DNA of 64,000 bases, from assembly GCA_035578175.1 (NCBI GenBank), contig JAQMRL010000004.1, positions 41,683,401 through 41,747,400 on the forward strand. Reading direction: 5' to 3'. Made by a program: the position numbers and the translations under genes. The stretch comes from Catonia carolina (lineage: Eukaryota; Arthropoda; Insecta; Hemiptera; Achilidae). Position 1 is the stretch's first letter. Each line of letters begins with the position of its first letter. Below the pieces are notes generated by a model. That model saw only the letters and a program-made list of their open reading frames with translations. It did not search any database and was not told the DNA's origin. Shown here piece after piece: positions 58,215-64,000 of this stretch.

Positions 58215-58985
58215 TTCAATTATGGAACTTAAAATGAATAACAATACAAAAATTGAACTCTTTGAAATTGTACTAACGTAAGTAGCAAGTAAATAATAAG
58301 AAAAATAATGTTTATTTTATTTACTAAAATATAAAAGAAAATTATAGTAATAATAAAACCATAATATTTATTATACGAGAATATATTATTATAAGAAGAA
58401 GGAAATAGTTTTAAAAAAAGACGGAAATGTATTTTAAAAAGAACAAAAAGAGATAGAGTATTACTAAAGAAAGGGTTGGTCGGATTACAGGACTGCCACA
58501 TAACGTCTCATTTAATACTTTATTCCCTCCAGCGGAAAAGAATAAGGAATATTATGTATACGTTATTCACAAACACAGACGTGAAGAGTGTATCTTTTTT
58601 CTCGTATTAATATTGTTATTTTACAACTTTTCTTTTTAAATTTCTGAGTTTCAAGTGCAACTGATGTCTTCTAAGTTTTTGTCATAAAGCACGACTTATA
58701 AACCGGTTCATTTGTCTTGATAATTTGTGGAATTAACTTTGTCCTCAGACTGTAGACAATTATTTCGTTCGTACAGTTTAAATGTTTTGCTCAGTATTGA
58801 GATATTTTCCTTTCTCAAATTCTCGTGACATATAATGATGGAAAGCAGCTCGACAAGTATTAATTTAAATAAATAGGTTGATTAAATGCACTATCTTTTT
58901 CGTTTATTTTCATACAATGTTTGAAAACCGAATTTGATTTTGTATTCACAACAAGGGTGAACCTTTTCGATCGCGAAATCGTATA
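58215..58985. other. Intron stretch, nothing recognised
   Basis: A/T-rich low-complexity sequence; the 90-codon minus ORF at 58229-58501 is low-complexity and not credible as a gene. Confidence 0.35.
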
Positions 58986-58989
58986 AAAA

Positions 58990-59421
58990 TTTTATTTTAT
59001 TAAGATTTCAGCCTAAGTGTGCATTTTACGATAAAAATGAATATAATCAAATTTATAGGAAATTAAAAAATCTACATCTTTTATTCATTTCTCTACAGAG
59101 CCTAGTTTAGCGTGAAAGACTGATTTTCCGTATTTTTGAGCCAAACTGAGGTCGATTTTCATTTTGCGTCTTTCACTCATGATTAAAATTAGGTTATGTT
59201 TATTGAGGTTATTATTTTTTATTAATTTCTAATGTTAGATTTTATTGTTAATTATTTGCATTAGCAAGAGAAAGTGCCTGTGAGTGTGTGTTTCACACCA
59301 GATTTTTTGCCTTACTAGACCTGGGAATGAGTATCTCCGGTGAAAAATCGATTTCAAAAAATTGGACTCAAGGTCCATATATTCTTTCCGTAATTTTCCT
59401 ATAGGACAAGAGAAAGTAAAA
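58990..59421. repeat. Two F2 ends facing each other
   Basis: 58990-59312 is a reverse-orientation left half ending TTTCACACCAG. It is followed by 59313-59421, a plus-orientation right end (CCGGTGAAAAATCGATTTC, GACAAGAGAAAGT). The two joined pieces point to a rearranged or dimeric F2. Confidence 0.6.
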
Positions 59422-60525
59422 ATACAGGTAACAAAAGAATTTAAAATGTTACAACTTTTTATGTTTTTTTGGCAACGCGTAGTTTAACTGAAATTTGATA
59501 TTTGTGTAAAAAACACATTTTTATTGGTTTATGCCATGTTGACCATATAAACTTTCAACTTCTTTAGACAATAATCAAAATTAGCGGGATTCTCAATACG
59601 AGTTGCATTTTTTATCACTTTGGCACATTTCAAAAACAAAACTACTGTTTTTATTATTGATAACAAAACACATTGTTTGAATTTAAATTGTGTAATGATT
59701 ATTTGAAAAAATATAGTTCTATTTAAATTTTTATTATTATATCTTGTAAATTAAATTGTTAAACCCTAAAAAATAAAACAAACCAATAAGCTGCATCAGT
59801 TACAACGCATCTGTGTTTAATTTAAATGCTCCGCGATATGTGGTGTAGCTTTTCTGTTTGATTATAAATTCTACCGAAAACTAATTTAAATATTTACAAT
59901 AGAAAATGTTTTACTATTTGGCTCCCATGAGTTTATATTATCGGTACTAGTTTTTATTGTTTTTATTGTCGGTGTGTTTGTATATGTAGTGCGTGTTATA
60001 AATGTGTTTTTGGATGTGTGTGTGTAGTTTCAAATAATCATTGAATTAAATGACACACAAATATATAATACGCACACTAACAAACATGTACATAAATGAA
60101 CTTTATACATATATTTAAAGGAACACAACTGCATGCCAAAGCCGGCACAGATCTATCTCCAACTTGAGAACTTGCCAAATGTATAATATACAATCTATAC
60201 ATGCATTGGTATTGCTTATATCCGCTTCATCGATGTCTAATTCTTAATAGTTTACTTTAAACTTAATAATTATCTAGGAAATTTTAATAAAATTAAATAA
60301 AATAGCCCATACGAGCCATGGACCCGCATGGTTGCAGAAGTAGGTAATATAACCTAATCATTTCTCCTACGGAATATACATGTGGGAAGAATTTCATATA
60401 AGTTTGAATGGAAAATAACAATCCGGAAGTTTTCATCAACAATTTCCTGTACAAATCTCAAAGATTGCACCGTAGAGTATAGAACACTTCTGTAAAATCT
60501 GAATCTATGTTATTACTGTATTGTG
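59422..60525. other. Intron stretch, nothing recognised
   Basis: AT-rich with a short TGTGTGTGTG run near 60015. No exon or repeat ends seen. Confidence 0.35.
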
Positions 60526-60912
60526 TTGTTTAGGTCATCAGCCAAAAGGCTGGTTTTATCCTGTAGAGGTTTGACTAAGTAAAACGAGGAGTGAGATAGT
60601 TTATCCATACCTTCCTCACTGTGTAGAAATGTATTATCAGCATTGCCGGGCCCTTTGAAACACAAATTTTTCTCTCTGCAAATGACACTTTCACTTCATT
60701 CACCAAAGGGTCTGGCTGTGTAATAAAATTCATTACTTTCAGAGAAGATAACTCTGATTAGTGTCTTTTACACCTCTGCCTCTTCTGTTCTTAAATTATT
60801 CAGTCATTTAATTGGCTGACCATGTGATTAAGAACATAACTATTTATTTTCGCCCTGCAACTAATAGATTGAGTGTAAATAATTTGACATTCCACCTGTC
60901 TGTTGTGGGCAT
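60526..60912 (-). mobile_element. F1 SINE-like element, minus
   Basis: Full length in reverse orientation: TTGTTTAGGTCATCAGCC through CCACCTGTCTGTTGTGGGC. Confidence 0.78.
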
Positions 60913-61067
60913 TATATCTGACAGACATCTTTTGTTATGTCAGTTATTACTGCATAACGAATTATATAAGTTATCTAAATTGTCAATATTTGTTTTCTTG
61001 GGTGTGTCTGTTCACACCTATAAACTAATTACTTATCGTGTAGTAACACCTAAACACCCTATAACAG

Positions 61068-61460
61068 TTAGGTGGAGTGTTAAATTATTTTCACTCAATC
61101 TGCTAGTTTCAGGGGTAAAAAAAATAGTTGTGTTTCTTATCACATGCTCAGCCAATTAGTATACGACTGAAGCATTTACGAACAGAAACGGTAGAGGTGT
61201 AAAAGACACCAGTTAAAATTATCTCCTCTGAGAGTAACGAATTTCATTATCCAGCCAGATTCTGTGGTGAATGAAAATATGAAGATGTCATTTTCAGGGT
61301 GAAAAGTGGATGCTTTTCAGTGAGACTGTCATGTTGATAAGTATATTTTTTCCACTTACTGAGGAAGGCAATTGTAAACCACCTCAATCTTCGTTTTACT
61401 TAGTAAACCCTTTAGAGATTCAAACCAGCCTTTAGGCTGATGACCTAAACAACAACACCT
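61068..61460 (+). mobile_element. F1 SINE-like element, plus
   Basis: Full length in F1 orientation: GTTAGGTGGAGTGTTAAATT through GATGACCTAAACAACAACAC. It faces away from the copy ending at 60912. Confidence 0.78.
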
Positions 61461-61607
61461 AAACCTAATTTCGTTCGGGATCTGGGTTTAATAAATAATA
61501 AACAGACTTACTTTAAACTTATAACAATTATTTATTTCCACTACTAATTACTGAACTTAGCCTTCTTACAAATACTTTTTTTGTTTTATTTTACAAATAC
61601 AATTAGG

Positions 61608-61995
61608 TTGTCGTTGTTGTTGTTTAGGTCATCAGCCGAAAGACTGGTAAAAACCTCTAGAGGATTTACTGAGTAAAACGAGGAGTTAGGTGGTTTACTA
61701 TTGCCTTTCTTACTAAGTAAAAAAGTATGCTTATCAGCATGCCAGGCCCTCTGAAAAGCATCTACTTTCACGCTGCAAATGACACCTTCACTTTATTCAC
61801 CAAAGGGTCTGGCTGTATAATGAAATTCATTACTATAAGAGAAGATAACTCTGACTTGTGTATTTTACACCTCTACTTCTTCCGTTCTTAAATTCTTCAG
61901 TCATAATTTGACCATGTGATAAGAAACAGTACTATTTCTTCGTAGCTCTGGAACTAGCAGGTCGAGTGCAATAATTTATCACTCCATATGCCTGG
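61608..61995 (-). mobile_element. F1 SINE-like element, minus
   Basis: Full length in reverse orientation, starting with a (GTT)n tail GTTGTTGTTTAGGTCATC. Together with the two preceding copies it forms a minus, plus, minus array. Confidence 0.78.
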
Positions 61996-62089
61996 TATGA
62001 GCAAACAATTAGATTATATAAATTAAATATTTACAGAATTAAAGCTTTAACTAAACTTTACTATATTACGACAGTAAAAACAGACAATC

Positions 62090-63047
62090 TAAAAAATCTG
62101 GTGTGAAACACTCACACAACTTTCTCTTGCCAATGCAAATAATTAACAATAAACCTAACATTAGTATTAAAACATTAGAAATGAACAAAAACTAACCTCA
62201 AAAACATAACCTTATTTTAATCATGAGTGGAAGACGCAAAATGAAAATCGAACTCAATTTGGCTTAAAAAAACGGAAAATCACACTTTCACGCTAAACTA
62301 GGCTCTGTAGAGAAAAATTCTCTAAACAAAAGTTGTAGATCTTTTAATTTTCTATAACTTTTATTATATACACTTTTGTCGTAAAATGCATACTAAGACC
62401 GAAATGTTAAAAAATTCGATTTTTCTCACGTTTTCGTGAGAAAAAAAACAGAAAATCGCAAATTACCGCTAAACTAAGCGTCATACAAAAAAATGTTTGA
62501 AACATAAGTTGTAGGTTTTTAAATTCTCTACAACTTTTATTATATAAGTTTTTGCGCTAAAATTTATATTAAAGCCGTAATCTTAAAAAAACAACGTTTT
62601 TACGTGAAAACAGCCTCACCGAGAATTTCAGCAGACATGGCGCCTACCCTATCTTGTAGAGAATAAAAAATTGAGTAAAATAGGCGATTTTAAAAAAAAT
62701 CGTACGACCAGTTTTTGAGAAAATCGCAAAAAACTGAAAAATTATACGAATAAACTACTACTTCCGGTTGACCGATTTTGATGAAAATGTTCGTGTCGCG
62801 TCCGGTAGTGGTATGTAACTTAAGTTTCAAGTTTCAAGTTCGTACGATGTTCCGTTCTTGAGATATTCTGTTCACACACACACACACAGACACACAGACA
62901 CACACACAGACCAATCGCTAAAAACATGTTTTTTGGATTCAGGGGGTCTGAAAACGTATAGATCCGGTGAAAACTCGATTTCGAAAAATCGACATGAAAA
63001 CAATACTTTCCTTCCTATATATTCATATAGGCAAGAGAAAGTAAAAA
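62090..63047 (+). repeat. F2 repeat, copy o, best preserved
   Basis: About 958 bp with clear ends TCTGGTGTGAAACACTCACA and AGGCAAGAGAAAGT. It has both stem-loop modules, a (CA)n patch (62873-62908), and the GGGGGTCTGAAAACGTA block. A good template for a family consensus. Confidence 0.85.
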
Positions 63048-64000
63048 ATCGATTTATCTGTCTACAACCACTTGCTACTACCAGTACGAACAACCTCTAT
63101 TAACTTAGTTCACAACCGGTCTGGAAAACACTAAACACTTTTCATTCACAATTCAACTATTAACTGCTCGACTACAAAGGCGCTAACTGTTTTTACACCT
63201 ACGGTCTGATAGTTAATCTTGACCATTCGAACGCTTTCACCATTCCATTGGAACAGTGTTGAAGGAATCAAAATAAAAACAAATATTTCTTCGTACTATT
63301 AGATTTCCTAAATATCCCATTCAAAACATTTCATTCATCGCAATCTACTATTCTTGTTTAATACACTTCATCCCGTACAGTGCCTACACAATTTCTTACA
63401 GTAGACAAACGATACAGAAACGATTTCTGGAATAATCATAAATGTTACCGTATTGCAACATTACCTTGTATCTAGAGTTTGAATTATATAGAATAATTAC
63501 CACCAGACTAAATGAAATAACCGAAGTGAATAATTATGTAAGAGCAAGTGTTACCATATGTAGTCTATGCATTAATATTGGAGTATGAATCATCCAATCA
63601 AAACTCACAAGAAAGAAAGTATAATATAAGAGGGGGGGAATATTATTTTCTCAAATGAGTGACGTTAAATCCGAGCCACGGAAAATGCGAGACCGGTAAA
63701 TCGAGGAAATAAAGTAACTCGTATTTTTGCGTTAGCTCTTTTATTTGAGAAGTAGAAGAATTAGTTTTTTTGAGTTATTAAACCTTTCGTAATTGTTATT
63801 TTTTTTTTTAGAAATTTATTATCGTGTGAAAATTATATTTATTAAAAATAATATTGAGCCCTCGCGGGCGTTAACAATAAATTGTTAGTCATTTAAAGTT
63901 ATTTAACAATAAGCGTTTTTTTTGCAGAGTCTCGCCTGCGTCTTCAGCATTTTAAACAAATAGTAGACTACATAAAAACAATTGTCTGTAACGAATACTC
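63048..64000. other. Intron stretch at the right edge
   Basis: No exon, repeat boundary or RNA gene is recognised. It should still be first intron of the Rbp6-like gene if that call is right. Confidence 0.4.

Noticed and set aside
58229..58501. 90-codon hydrophobic minus ORF
   Set aside because: Low-complexity A/T-rich DNA producing Ile/Phe/Tyr runs; no gene signals.
62858..63103. 81-codon ORF in the F2 repeat
   Set aside because: It translates the (CA)n patch and flanking repeat; related ORFs recur only because the repeat recurs.

Overview
The window is AT-rich eukaryotic nuclear DNA with spliced genes, AG/GT intron borders, poly(A) signals and a dense layer of decayed transposons. The transposon set (mariner, Tc1, hAT-like, PIF/Harbinger, RTE and Jockey LINEs, tRNA-derived SINEs), an initiator-type promoter and a Musashi/Rbp6-like first exon point to an arthropod, most likely an insect. 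The species cannot be named from the sequence alone.

Three host-type coding units can be supported. (1) On the minus strand at 3325-4047 there is an intact, intronless 240-residue ORF of unknown function with a downstream poly(A) signal. (2) On the plus strand from 18175 to 40890, eight exons join in consistent phase into a 360-residue reading frame (counted from the first ATG) with two double-stranded-RNA-binding-like domains, ending in a stop and an AATAAA 154 bases later. The first exon shown begins at a splice acceptor, so the true 5' end is probably missing or unrecognised. (3) On the plus strand at 46176-46237 is the first coding exon of a Musashi-family RNA-binding protein (Rbp6-like), preceded by an initiator-containing promoter near 45968. 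Its first intron runs beyond the right end of the window (more than 17.7 kb).

The rest is repeats. 1-15.7 kb: a hAT-like MITE with an 8-bp target duplication, a repeat shared with 29 kb, an RTE LINE inserted in an older ~1 kb repeat (called F2 here), SINEs and inverted-repeat elements. 15.8-18.2 kb: a 2.4-kb 5'-truncated RTE LINE that landed 17 bases before the acceptor dinucleotide of the first dsRBD-gene exon. 18.5-21.2 kb: a hAT transposase remnant followed by three back-to-back hairpin-forming elements. 22-41 kb: the introns of the dsRBD gene hold a Tc1 element inside an F2 copy, a PIF/Harbinger derivative with a MADF fragment, two TTAA-flanked elements, two rearranged mariners in opposite orientation, LINE remnants and a Mutator-like domain fragment. 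41-64 kb: mainly F2 copies and a ~390-bp SINE-like family (called F1 here), often in inverted pairs, plus a Jockey LINE split by an F1 insertion.

No bacterial-type operon, CRISPR array or intact autonomous transposon was found. The most unusual observations are the two-dsRBD gene with inverted mariners flanking exons 2-5, the rearranged mariners, the cluster of long hairpins, and the F2 family with its two internal stem-loop modules.
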